From the NCBI GenBank assembly GCA_905235755.1, contig CAJONA010000070.1:1-6327 (forward strand): DNA of 6,327 bases. Direction: 5' to 3'. Origin of the DNA: an uncultured Clostridia bacterium (GTDB lineage Bacteria > Bacillota > Clostridia > Oscillospirales > CAG-272). A program made the translations under genes and the position numbers. This document shows, in pieces, positions 1 to 4,773 of this stretch; the first letter of the stretch is position 1; the number at the start of each line of letters is the position of its first letter. The notes beneath the pieces are model-generated. The model saw only the letters and a list, made by a program, of their open reading frames with translations. It did no database searches and was not told the origin of the DNA.

Positions 1-267
1 GTCACAAACATCGTCGCCGACCGCCCCGTGTTCCGCCCGCTCATCGGATCGGACAAGGAGGAGATCGTCGAAACTGCCCGCCGCATCGGCACTTTTGAGA
101 CGTCGATACTTCCCTACGAGGACTGCTGTACCGTTTTCACCCCGCGCCATCCGCGCACGCATCCCGAGCTTGAAAAGGTGCTCGCGGAGGAGGCGAAGGT
201 CGACGTTGACGCTCTCACCGACGAGGCTTTCTCCACAATGACGACAGTCATGATAAAAAGAAAATAA
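1..267 (+). CDS. thiI: tRNA 4-thiouridine sulfurtransferase ThiI, C-terminal end (5' partial)
   Basis: This is the last 88 codons of a gene that begins before the window, read in frame 1 and ending at TAA 265-267. The segment RPLIGSDKEEIVETARRIGT (visible residues 12-31) followed by PYEDCCTVFTP (38-48) is the typical C-terminal part of the PP-loop adenylase domain of ThiI. Family knowledge: ThiI adenylates U8 of tRNA and transfers sulfur to give 4-thiouridine; in some bacteria it also supplies sulfur for thiazole synthesis. The protein stops about 40 residues after the CC motif, so it lacks the C-terminal rhodanese-like domain of the E. coli enzyme, as is usual in Gram-positive bacteria, where a partner cysteine desulfurase (NifS/IscS type) delivers sulfur. 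The N-terminal THUMP domain and PP-loop lie outside the window. No terminator hairpin is visible between its stop and the next promoter. Confidence 0.93.
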   Translation, partial: VTNIVADRPVFRPLIGSDKEEIVETARRIGTFETSILPYEDCCTVFTPRHPRTHPELEKVLAEEAKVDVDALTDEAFSTMTTVMIKRK

Positions 268-291
268 AAGCGTGTAAATGTCGTCAAATCC

Positions 292-320
292 TTGACAAAA
301 AACACTCATAATGGTAAAAT
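292..320 (+). promoter_or_regulatory. Sigma-A-type promoter for the minD-like / mgsA-like unit
   Basis: A perfect -35 box TTGACA (292-297) is followed after exactly 17 bp by TAAAAT (315-320). A TG at 312-313, one base before the -10 box, makes it an extended -10. Transcription would start near 327, leaving a leader of about 20 nt before the ATG at 350. This is the only promoter-like sequence in the 82-bp gap behind thiI, so the pair is probably transcribed independently of thiI, although read-through is possible because no terminator separates them. Confidence 0.85.
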
Positions 321-349
321 AAAAATACAGAACCGCACAGGGGGCTTCA

Positions 350-1135
350 ATGAACGAAACGACAAGATCAGCACAGATAATATTGTTCACTTCCTGCAAG
401 GGCGGCGTGGGCAAATCGACGGTTTGCGCAAATCTTGCGATGTCGCTGGCTATGCGCGGCAAACGCGTCCTTCTCATCGACTGCGATTTCGGTAACAGAT
501 GCCTCGACATCCTGACGGGCCTTTCAAACGAAGCCGTCTATGACATAGGCGATGTGATGATGCACCGAGTGCCGCATTTTCGCGCGGTCGTAAAAGACAG
601 CAGAAATAAAAATCTCTCGTTCATCGCCGCGCCGAACGATTTTAATTTCAACGTGTCCGCCGCGGCGTTCAGAGCCGCAGTCAGGTTCTACGCCGACAGC
701 GGCGAGTACGATTTCGTCTTTCTCGACACGCCCGGCGGCATAGGCGAGCCGCTTATGTTTGCGGCGAACGTCGCCGACACGGCGTATATCGTCGTTTCTC
801 CGACGAAGGCGGCGGTGCGCGCCGCAGAAAGAACGGCGTACTTCCTCTGCACAAAAGGCGTGAAGCGCGAGCGACTGATAGTCAACAAGATAACGGGCAA
901 AAATCCCGAAAGCGCGAAACAAACGGTCATGTCCGCGATCGATCAATCGAGAGTGCGGCTCATCGGCGCGGTGCCGTACGAGCCCGAGCTTATAGAAGCG
1001 GGCGATAACGGAACGCTGACGGACGAGCTGCTCAGCGAGCCGGTGACAAGAGCATTCGACAACATAGCGCAAAGGACGCTCGGCTCTGACGTGCCGCTTT
1101 TTTACAAAATAAAAAAGCTGCGGCGCCTGCATTGA
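350..1135 (+). CDS. minD: MinD-like P-loop ATPase (ParA/MinD family)
   Basis: The protein has 261 residues. A deviant Walker A motif KGGVGKST (residues 17-24, signature lysine K17, catalytic-loop K22) is followed by the switch region LLIDCDFGNRCLDILTGL (41-58) and a Walker B-like YDFVFLDTPGG (120-130). The patterns D-x-G-x-x-x-L-D-x-x-x-G-L and VYDIGDV are MinD-like rather than Soj/ParA-like. The C-terminus ends in a basic amphipathic stretch LFYKIKKLRRLH, placed like the membrane-targeting helix of MinD but more polar. Family role: ATP-dependent dimerisation on the membrane to position the division-inhibitor MinC. The start is fixed by AGGGGG at 339-344, five bases before ATG. It is followed 19 bp later by an mgsA homologue, an order known from clostridial min loci. 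No minC or minE is visible, and the upstream neighbour is thiI, so this may be a MinD paralogue with another partner. The family call is safe; the exact MinD role is inferred. Confidence 0.78.
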   Translation: MNETTRSAQIILFTSCKGGVGKSTVCANLAMSLAMRGKRVLLIDCDFGNRCLDILTGLSNEAVYDIGDVMMHRVPHFRAVVKDSRNKNLSFIAAPNDFNFNVSAAAFRAAVRFYADSGEYDFVFLDTPGGIGEPLMFAANVADTAYIVVSPTKAAVRAAERTAYFLCTKGVKRERLIVNKITGKNPESAKQTVMSAIDQSRVRLIGAVPYEPELIEAGDNGTLTDELLSEPVTRAFDNIAQRTLGSDVPLFYKIKKLRRLH

Positions 1136-1154
1136 AAAAGAAACGGGGGCAATT

Positions 1155-1601
1155 ATGGAAATAGCAATAATCGCAAATGATACGAAAAAAGATCTTGTGG
1201 CGCAGTTCTGCATAGCTTACTGCGGCGTTTTGGCAAAGCATAACATCTGCGCGACAAAAATGACGGGCAGAGCCATCTCCGTTGCGACGGGGCTTGAGGT
1301 CGAGGAACTTCTCCCCGGAACGCAGGGCGGCATACAGCAGATAACGTCGCGCGTATTATATAATGAAATAGATATCGTCATTTACCTGCGCGACGCGAAC
1401 CGCTCGATCGATTCTCTCGCAAAAGACTACGCGCTCATACGCGAATGCGACATCAACAACGTGCCGCTCGCTACGAACATCGCGACGGCTGAGACGCTCA
1501 TCTGCGCGCTCGACCGCGGCGACCTCGACTGGCGCGACATCGTAAATCCGAAATCGGAATACAACCGCCGCAAAAAAGCTCGCGAAAGCGGCAAAAAATA
1601 A
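1155..1601 (+). CDS. mgsA: Methylglyoxal synthase homologue with altered active site
   Basis: The 148-residue protein aligns along its length with MgsA, and the offset to E. coli MgsA numbering is constant at 11. Conserved features are the N-terminal IAIIANDTKKD strand, ATGLEVEELLPG (44-55), GGxQQ (58-62), D80 (E. coli D91) and the C-terminal NVPLATNIATAE (102-113). Family role: dihydroxyacetone phosphate to methylglyoxal plus phosphate, a cytosolic glycolytic bypass. However, the catalytic base (E. coli D71) is I60 here, encoded ATA at 1332-1334. H19 is N8, H98 is S87, D101 is K90, and the phosphate-loop T47 is M36. D20 and K23 are kept as D9 and K12. By these substitutions it is unlikely to be a normal MgsA; it may be a ligand-binding or structural descendant, as the MGS-like fold is in carbamoyl-phosphate synthetase. 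A GGGGG ribosome site (1145-1149) sets the start; the gene is co-transcribed with the MinD-like gene. The C-terminus is short and very basic. Confidence 0.85.
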   Translation: MEIAIIANDTKKDLVAQFCIAYCGVLAKHNICATKMTGRAISVATGLEVEELLPGTQGGIQQITSRVLYNEIDIVIYLRDANRSIDSLAKDYALIRECDINNVPLATNIATAETLICALDRGDLDWRDIVNPKSEYNRRKKARESGKK

Positions 1602-1626
1602 ATCGAGTAAAGACCATAACGCATTT

Positions 1627-1650
1627 AAGAAGGGCCTCACGGCTCTTTTT
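1627..1650 (+). terminator. Rho-independent terminator after the mgsA homologue
   Basis: The stem AAGGGCC (1630-1636) pairs with GGCTCTT (1641-1647), with one G-U pair, around the 4-base loop TCAC. It can be extended outward by A-T and G-U pairs to 1627/1650. A run of five T (1646-1650) follows the strong part of the stem. It lies 25 bp after the stop codon and closes the minD-like/mgsA-like unit ahead of htpG. Confidence 0.8.
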
Positions 1651-1658
1651 ATAATGAG

Positions 1659-1689
1659 TTGATCTTAAATAAATATTGCATATTACAAT
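1659..1689 (+). promoter_or_regulatory. Possible htpG promoter (weak)
   Basis: TTGATC (1659-1664) and TACAAT (1684-1689) are separated by 19 bp in an AT-rich stretch just after the preceding terminator. The spacing is longer than ideal, so the exact boxes are uncertain. Some promoter is needed here because a terminator lies directly upstream. No CIRCE (HrcA operator) inverted repeat is visible between 1650 and 1711, so control of htpG by HrcA is not supported by this sequence. Confidence 0.35.
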
Positions 1690-1710
1690 TATAAAAAGAA
1701 GGGATAATTA

Positions 1711-3546
1711 ATGAGTGAAATCATAAAAAAAGGCGGGATATCCGTCGAAACGGAACACATTTTTCCGATAATTAAAAAGTGGCTCTACTCCGAAAAGGAA
1801 ATATTTCTGCGCGAGATAGTTTCGAACGCGTGCGACGCGATAACGAAGCTGCGCCGCCTGTCATCGCTCGGCGAGGCGGATTTTTCGGGCGAAACGTTCC
1901 GCATCGACGTAAAGATAGACAAAGAAGCGAAAACGCTCACCGTATCCGACAACGGCATAGGCATGACGGCGGAGGAGCTTGAAAAATACATTTGCAGCAT
2001 CGCCCTTTCGGGCGCGCTCGATTTTATAAACAAATACGAGGGCGAAAACGACAGCGGAAGCGGCATAATCGGACATTTCGGACTCGGATTTTATTCGTCG
2101 TTCATGGTCAGCGACAAGGTCGAAATCCTGACAAAATCGTATACCGACGCGCCCGCTATGCGCTGGACGTGCCTTGAAAGCGGCGAATACGAGATGGAGG
2201 AGGATGAGCGCGACGGACGCGGCACGGACGTCATAATGCACATAACCGACGACGAGAAAGAATTTCTCGAAGCGTACAAAATCAGAGAAGTCCTTGAAAA
2301 ATACTGTTCTTTCATGCCCGTCGAGATCTATTTCGACGACGGCGAAGAACACAAGGACGGGGACGGAAACGTAATTATACCCGAACCGATAAACGATACC
2401 GCGCCGCTGTGGCTCCGCGCTCCGTCCGAATGCACGGACGAAGACTATAAAGCGTTCTACCGCAAGGTCTTTCACGACTACAAGGATCCGCTGTTCTATA
2501 TCCACATCAATGCGGATTACCCGCTCAATTTCAAGGGCATACTGTATTTTCCGAAGCTGACAAACGAGTATTCGTCGCTCGAAGGCGAGGTCAAGCTCTA
2601 CTACAATCAGGTATTCGTCGCCGACAACGTCAAGGAAGTCATTCCCGAATATATGCTCATGCTCAAAGGCGTGCTCGACTGCCCGGAGCTTCCGCTGAAC
2701 GTTTCGAGGAGTTACTTACAAAACAGCGGATACGTCGCAAAGCTTCAGGCGCACATATCCAAAAAAGTCGCGGACAAGCTGGCGGGGATGTCAACCAACG
2801 ACCGCGAGGGATATGAAAAAATATGGGCGGACATCCGTATGTTCATCGAGTACGGCTGCATCCGCGATACAAAATTCCGCGAAAGAATGAAGGACTCAAT
2901 GCTCCTTTGCCTGACCGACGGCAAGTGCGTGACGATTCCCGAATATCTCGAAGCGGCAAAGGAAAAACACGAAAACACCGTCTACTACACGACCGATAAA
3001 GTCGCGCAGGCGCAATACATTTCGATGTACAACGCCGAAGGCATCGACGTGTGCGTGCTCGACACCGTCATCGACTCGCAGTATATCACTCAGCTCGAAG
3101 CCGACGGCTCCGGCGTGAAGTTTTTGCGCGTAGACACAGACGTCGCGTCGGCGATAAAATCCGACGAAAAGGCCGAAGAAAACGAAAAAATCGCCGATGT
3201 TTTCAAGAAAGTTTCCGGCAACGCCAGTCTCGAAGTAAAATTTGAAGCGCTCCTCGACGAAAGCACGCCCGTTTTGCTGAACACGTCGGAAGAAGATCGC
3301 CGCTTTGCCGACATGATGCGCATGTACGGAATGTCGGATATGCCGAACGAGCAAAAGCTGTCGCTTATCGTCAACGTGAAAAACGCTCTCATCAAAAAAC
3401 TCGGAGAGCAGCTCGACGCTTCCGATGAAAGTGCCGACGTCCTCGCAAAGAGGATATGGAAGCTCGCGCTTCTCTCTTTCCGCCGACTCGACGGCGACGA
3501 ACTGAAAGATTTTCTCAACGAATTTTACGGAGTGCTCGGAGAATAA
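1711..3546 (+). CDS. htpG: Molecular chaperone HtpG (bacterial Hsp90)
   Basis: The 611-residue protein is close to the length of E. coli HtpG (about 624), so it appears complete. The N-terminal GHKL ATPase domain carries FLREIVSNACDA (32-43) with the catalytic glutamate E35 and Mg-binding N39, DNGIGM (80-85), and the lid/phosphate segment IIGHFGLGFYSSFMV (119-133), then GRGTDV. The middle domain has LPLNVSRSYLQ, containing the arginine that contacts ATP gamma-phosphate in Hsp90 proteins. A C-terminal dimerisation domain follows, ending in LNEFYGVLGE. It is a cytosolic ATP-dependent homodimeric chaperone that remodels client proteins, often with DnaK. The start is set by AGAAGGGA (1697-1704), seven bases before ATG. 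It is a monocistronic unit between two terminators. Codon use is GC-rich, unlike the membrane-protein gene downstream. Its last codons and terminator recur about 1.07 kb downstream. Confidence 0.97.
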   Translation: MSEIIKKGGISVETEHIFPIIKKWLYSEKEIFLREIVSNACDAITKLRRLSSLGEADFSGETFRIDVKIDKEAKTLTVSDNGIGMTAEELEKYICSIALSGALDFINKYEGENDSGSGIIGHFGLGFYSSFMVSDKVEILTKSYTDAPAMRWTCLESGEYEMEEDERDGRGTDVIMHITDDEKEFLEAYKIREVLEKYCSFMPVEIYFDDGEEHKDGDGNVIIPEPINDTAPLWLRAPSECTDEDYKAFYRKVFHDYKDPLFYIHINADYPLNFKGILYFPKLTNEYSSLEGEVKLYYNQVFVADNVKEVIPEYMLMLKGVLDCPELPLNVSRSYLQNSGYVAKLQAHISKKVADKLAGMSTNDREGYEKIWADIRMFIEYGCIRDTKFRERMKDSMLLCLTDGKCVTIPEYLEAAKEKHENTVYYTTDKVAQAQYISMYNAEGIDVCVLDTVIDSQYITQLEADGSGVKFLRVDTDVASAIKSDEKAEENEKIADVFKKVSGNASLEVKFEALLDESTPVLLNTSEEDRRFADMMRMYGMSDMPNEQKLSLIVNVKNALIKKLGEQLDASDESADVLAKRIWKLALLSFRRLDGDELKDFLNEFYGVLGE

Positions 3547-3584
3547 AAAAATATGCGGCAGGGCGAATTGCTCTGCCGTTTTTT
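3505..3584 (+). repeat. Direct repeat copy 1: htpG 3' end plus terminator
   Basis: This 80-bp stretch covers the last 14 codons of htpG (stop included) and its terminator, and recurs at 4573-4652 at a constant offset of 1068 bp. I count 71 of 80 identical positions. All 9 differences lie in the first 33 bases (3505-3537); the final 47 bases (3538-3584) are identical to copy 2. Apart from one codon (GAT versus TCC), the differences are synonymous. Confidence 0.93.
3556..3584 (+). terminator. Rho-independent terminator of htpG
   Basis: A nine-base-pair stem, CGGCAGGGC (3556-3564) against GCTCTGCCG (3570-3578) with one G-U pair, encloses the loop GAATT. It is followed by six T (3579-3584). A run of seven A precedes it. 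The T-run overlaps the first copy of the T(T/C)TTGCA repeat of the following promoter region. Confidence 0.92.
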
Positions 3585-3640
3585 GCATTTCGCGCCTTTG
3601 ATTTTGCAAGTCAGCAAAAAAATCTTGCAAAAATTTTGCA
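3581..3640 (+). promoter_or_regulatory. Phased T(T/C)TTGCA repeats, candidate LytTR operator
   Basis: Four copies of T(T/C)TTGCA start at 3581, 3602, 3623 and 3634, i.e. at steps of 21, 21 and 11 bp (two, two and one helical turn). Known LytTR-domain regulators bind pairs of direct repeats about 21-22 bp apart, on one face of the helix. The third copy covers the -35 box and the fourth lies in the promoter spacer. The last two also form a perfect inverted repeat, TGCAAAA/TTTTGCA (3626-3640) around one A, so a dimeric repressor site is an alternative reading. Assignment to the adjacent LytTR protein is inferred. Confidence 0.6.
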
Positions 3641-3653
3641 TTTCATTTATACT
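3625..3653 (+). promoter_or_regulatory. Promoter of the LytTR / membrane protein pair
   Basis: TTGCAA (3625-3630) and TATACT (3648-3653) are separated by 17 bp. Transcription would begin near 3660, about 22 nt ahead of the GTG start. The -35 box is imperfect and sits within the repeat array, as expected for a promoter helped or blocked by a regulator binding the repeats. Confidence 0.7.
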
Positions 3654-3669
3654 GTTATTGCGCTCAAAG

Positions 3670-3677
3670 AGAGGTGA
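3670..3677 (+). promoter_or_regulatory. Ribosome binding site deciding the GTG start of the LytTR gene
   Basis: AGAGGTGA (3670-3677) is a strong match to the anti-Shine-Dalgarno sequence and lies four bases before GTG 3682. The only longer in-frame start, ATG 3553, lies inside the htpG terminator, so GTG 3682 is preferred. Confidence 0.85.
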
Positions 3678-3681
3678 TTTT

Positions 3682-4119
3682 GTGAAAATATACATAACGC
3701 AAAAGCTCGACGTAAGCGAAACGGAAATCAACATTGCCTGTAAAAGCTACACCGACGAAATTGCCGAGATAATTTCAAATCTCAGCTTAATCGACGGAAC
3801 AATAGGCGGCAAGCTCGGCGATGAAACGTATTTTGTCAAGCTGTCAGATATTTTGTACTTTGAGAGCGTTGACGACAAGATTTTCTTTTATACAAACGAA
3901 AATACATACGAAACGCCGATGCGCCTTTACAAAATCGAGGAAAAGCTTGCGGCGGCACCGTTCTCTCGCATTTCAAAGTCGGTAATTGCAAATCTGAAAA
4001 AGGTGCGCAGCATAAAAATTGAGGCGCACGGTCGTCTTTTGGCGACGCTTCACAGCGGAGAAAAGTTGCTTGTTTCGCGGCAATACGTGCCGGAAATAAA
4101 GAAGAAATTGGGGGTGTAG
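3682..4119 (+). CDS. LytTR-domain DNA-binding transcriptional regulator
   Basis: From GTG 3682 this is a 145-residue protein. The C-terminal LytTR domain (about residues 45-143) shows the family pattern: VKLSDILYFESVDDKIFFYT (52-71), a Y-E-T-P-M-R-L-Y-x-I-E-E-K-L segment (76-89), FSRISKSVIANLKKV (94-108), where most relatives have RIHRS/RISKS..VN, and SGEKLLVSRQYV (125-136). The first 44 residues contain no receiver domain, so it is not a classical two-component response regulator. Small LytTR proteins of this size are commonly paired with a small multi-helix membrane protein that restrains them, as in the streptococcal HdrRM and BrsRM systems, and often activate their own promoter. Here the membrane gene follows after two bases, and phased repeats lie at the promoter. 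Autoregulation is inferred. Codon use is more AT-rich than in htpG, pointing to a different origin. Confidence 0.88.
   Translation: MKIYITQKLDVSETEINIACKSYTDEIAEIISNLSLIDGTIGGKLGDETYFVKLSDILYFESVDDKIFFYTNENTYETPMRLYKIEEKLAAAPFSRISKSVIANLKKVRSIKIEAHGRLLATLHSGEKLLVSRQYVPEIKKKLGV
4110..4116 (+). promoter_or_regulatory. Ribosome binding site deciding the TTG start of the membrane protein
   Basis: GGGGGTG (4110-4116) lies five bases before TTG 4122 and overlaps the last codons of the LytTR gene. It supports the rare TTG start, and the near-contiguous arrangement suggests translational coupling. Confidence 0.75.
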
Positions 4120-4121
4120 AA

Positions 4122-4574
4122 TTGAAAAAGTTCGGCAGAATATTAAAAAATGTGTTTGTTTCATTTGGAATTTCAACCTTTCTTGCAATGTTATCTTTCG
4201 GTTTAATCCAGCTTATTCGCGGCAGGGGGATAACGTTTTCGATTGACGTCAGGATTCTTGCTTCAATTTTCATAGGCATTTGTATATACAGCGTTACGTT
4301 GTTATTCATATTTCAAAACGGCAACAAAGGGCTCGCCTTGGCACTAAAAATTACGGTATGTACGTTAATTGCGATACCCGTGATGTATGTGTTTATGGTG
4401 TTATCAGGATTATTGAAGATACCCACGACTATGTTTTTTGTAATGCTCGGAGCTTCTGTTGTTTTTTCGGTTGTTTACGGACTTATAATTAATATTTACA
4501 TAAAAAAGCTCGAAATCAAAAAGATAAACGAAAAGCTCGCGCAAAACGCGGACGATAAAAACGAAAATGAATAA
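4122..4574 (+). CDS. Four-helix membrane protein, DUF3021-like, partner of the LytTR regulator
   Basis: The 150-residue protein starts at TTG and begins with a basic segment MKKFGRILKN. Four hydrophobic segments are visible, at about residues 11-32, 43-64, 71-98 and 102-127, followed by a charged cytoplasmic-looking tail with KKLEIKKINEKL. This size, topology and the KKINEKL-type tail after helix 4 resemble DUF3021 proteins, which are commonly encoded next to small LytTR regulators; I cannot run the profile search. Likely role: membrane-bound inhibitor or sensor controlling the LytTR protein upstream, by analogy with HdrM/BrsM; the signal is unknown. Base composition is strikingly AT-rich: the 60-base line 4141-4200 has 16 G/C, while line 2161-2220 of htpG has 38. 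This supports recent acquisition. The end of the gene runs directly into a duplicated htpG tail. Confidence 0.7.
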   Translation: MKKFGRILKNVFVSFGISTFLAMLSFGLIQLIRGRGITFSIDVRILASIFIGICIYSVTLLFIFQNGNKGLALALKITVCTLIAIPVMYVFMVLSGLLKIPTTMFFVMLGASVVFSVVYGLIINIYIKKLEIKKINEKLAQNADDKNENE

Positions 4575-4614
4575 ATCCTTCCTCAACGAGTTCTACGGAG
4601 TATTGGGAGAATAA
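4573..4614 (+). pseudogene. Remnant of an htpG 3' end (14 codons including stop)
   Basis: In the reading frame ending at TAA 4612-4614 this encodes KSFLNEFYGVLGE, against KDFLNEFYGVLGE in intact htpG. Five codons carry six synonymous base changes (TTT/TTC twice, GAA/GAG, GTG/GTA, CTC/TTG), and only one codon changes the residue (D to S). This pattern means that the fragment descends from an htpG that stayed under protein-level selection after the two sequences separated, so it is not a simple recent local duplication of this part. No upstream htpG sequence remains. An in-frame ATG at 4567 exists but has no ribosome site. Confidence 0.85.
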
Positions 4615-4652
4615 AAAAATATGCGGCAGGGCGAATTGCTCTGCCGTTTTTT
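4573..4652 (+). repeat. Direct repeat copy 2: htpG tail plus terminator
   Basis: This is the second copy of the 80-bp sequence at 3505-3584. It begins within the stop codon of the membrane protein gene and runs through the complete terminator stem and the first six T of its T-run. The last 47 bases (4606-4652) are identical to copy 1, and homology stops sharply at about 4573. Beyond the T-run, short scraps (GCGCC, GCAAAAAA) recur in the same order in both copies but no longer align convincingly. Confidence 0.93.
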
Positions 4653-4655
4653 TTT
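4624..4655 (+). terminator. Rho-independent terminator after the LytTR cassette (duplicate of the htpG terminator)
   Basis: The stem 4624-4632 / 4638-4646 and the GAATT loop are identical to the htpG terminator. The T-run is longer, nine T (4647-4655). Whatever its origin, it now closes the LytTR/membrane unit 50 bp after the stop codon. Confidence 0.9.
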
Positions 4656-4687
4656 GCGCCGTTTTCGATCGAAGCGCAAAAAACGGC
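4643..4687 (+). repeat. Overlapping inverted repeats between terminator and GH130 promoter
   Basis: Three pairings share the same bases: TTTTTTGCGC (4650-4659) with GCGCAAAAAA (4674-4683); GCCGTTTT (4658-4665) with AAAACGGC (4680-4687); and GCCGTTTTTT (4643-4652) with AAAAAACGGC (4678-4687). TTCGATCGAA (4664-4673) is a 10-bp palindrome at the centre. All lie upstream of the -35 box at 4698, so the region could hold an operator or a leftover of the recombination junction. I assign no function. Confidence 0.6.
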
Positions 4688-4697
4688 TCGATTCGGA

Positions 4698-4726
4698 TTG
4701 ACAAACAAATATATGTATGATATTAT
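4698..4726 (+). promoter_or_regulatory. Sigma-A-type promoter for the GH130 unit
   Basis: A perfect TTGACA (4698-4703), 17 bp, then TATTAT (4721-4726), with TG at 4718-4719 forming an extended -10. This is the same architecture as the promoter at 292-320. Start of transcription is expected near 4733, giving a leader of about 40 nt. Confidence 0.85.
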
Positions 4727-4762
4727 TTTTACAGCAATATAAAAATAAATCATTTTTTCGTC

Positions 4763-4768
4763 AGGAGG
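4763..4768 (+). promoter_or_regulatory. Ribosome binding site deciding the GH130 start
   Basis: A perfect AGGAGG, five bases before ATG 4774. The longer in-frame ATG at 4717 overlaps the -10 box of the promoter and cannot be in the transcript, so 4774 is the start. Confidence 0.92.
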
Positions 4769-4773
4769 CTTTT

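Noticed and set aside
524..1213. 229-codon open frame on the minus strand
   Set aside because: Antisense to the MinD-like gene, rich in R/V/H as expected from reverse reading of codon-biased DNA, with no recognisable domain.
1650..1711. CIRCE element for HrcA control of htpG
   Set aside because: No TTAGCACTC/GAGTGCTAA inverted repeat is present.
2896..3630. 244-codon open frame on the minus strand
   Set aside because: Shadow of htpG; it starts beyond the htpG terminator, has no recognisable motif, and part of it recurs antisense to the repeat only because of the direct repeat.
3553..3681. Longer N-terminus for the LytTR protein, starting at ATG 3553
   Set aside because: This ATG lies inside the htpG terminator and upstream of the LytTR promoter; GTG 3682 has a strong ribosome site and gives the usual protein length.
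4567..4614. 15-codon open frame (MNKSFLNEFYGVLGE) as a small gene
   Set aside because: No ribosome site, and its sequence is the tail of HtpG; better read as a remnant.
3505..4652. Insertion sequence or transposon with target-site duplication
   Set aside because: No transposase or recombinase gene, no terminal inverted repeats, and an 80-bp imperfect repeat is far too long for a target duplication.
4717..4773. 19 extra N-terminal codons of the GH130 protein
   Set aside because: ATG 4717 overlaps the -10 region, upstream of the predicted transcription start; ATG 4774 has a perfect AGGAGG.
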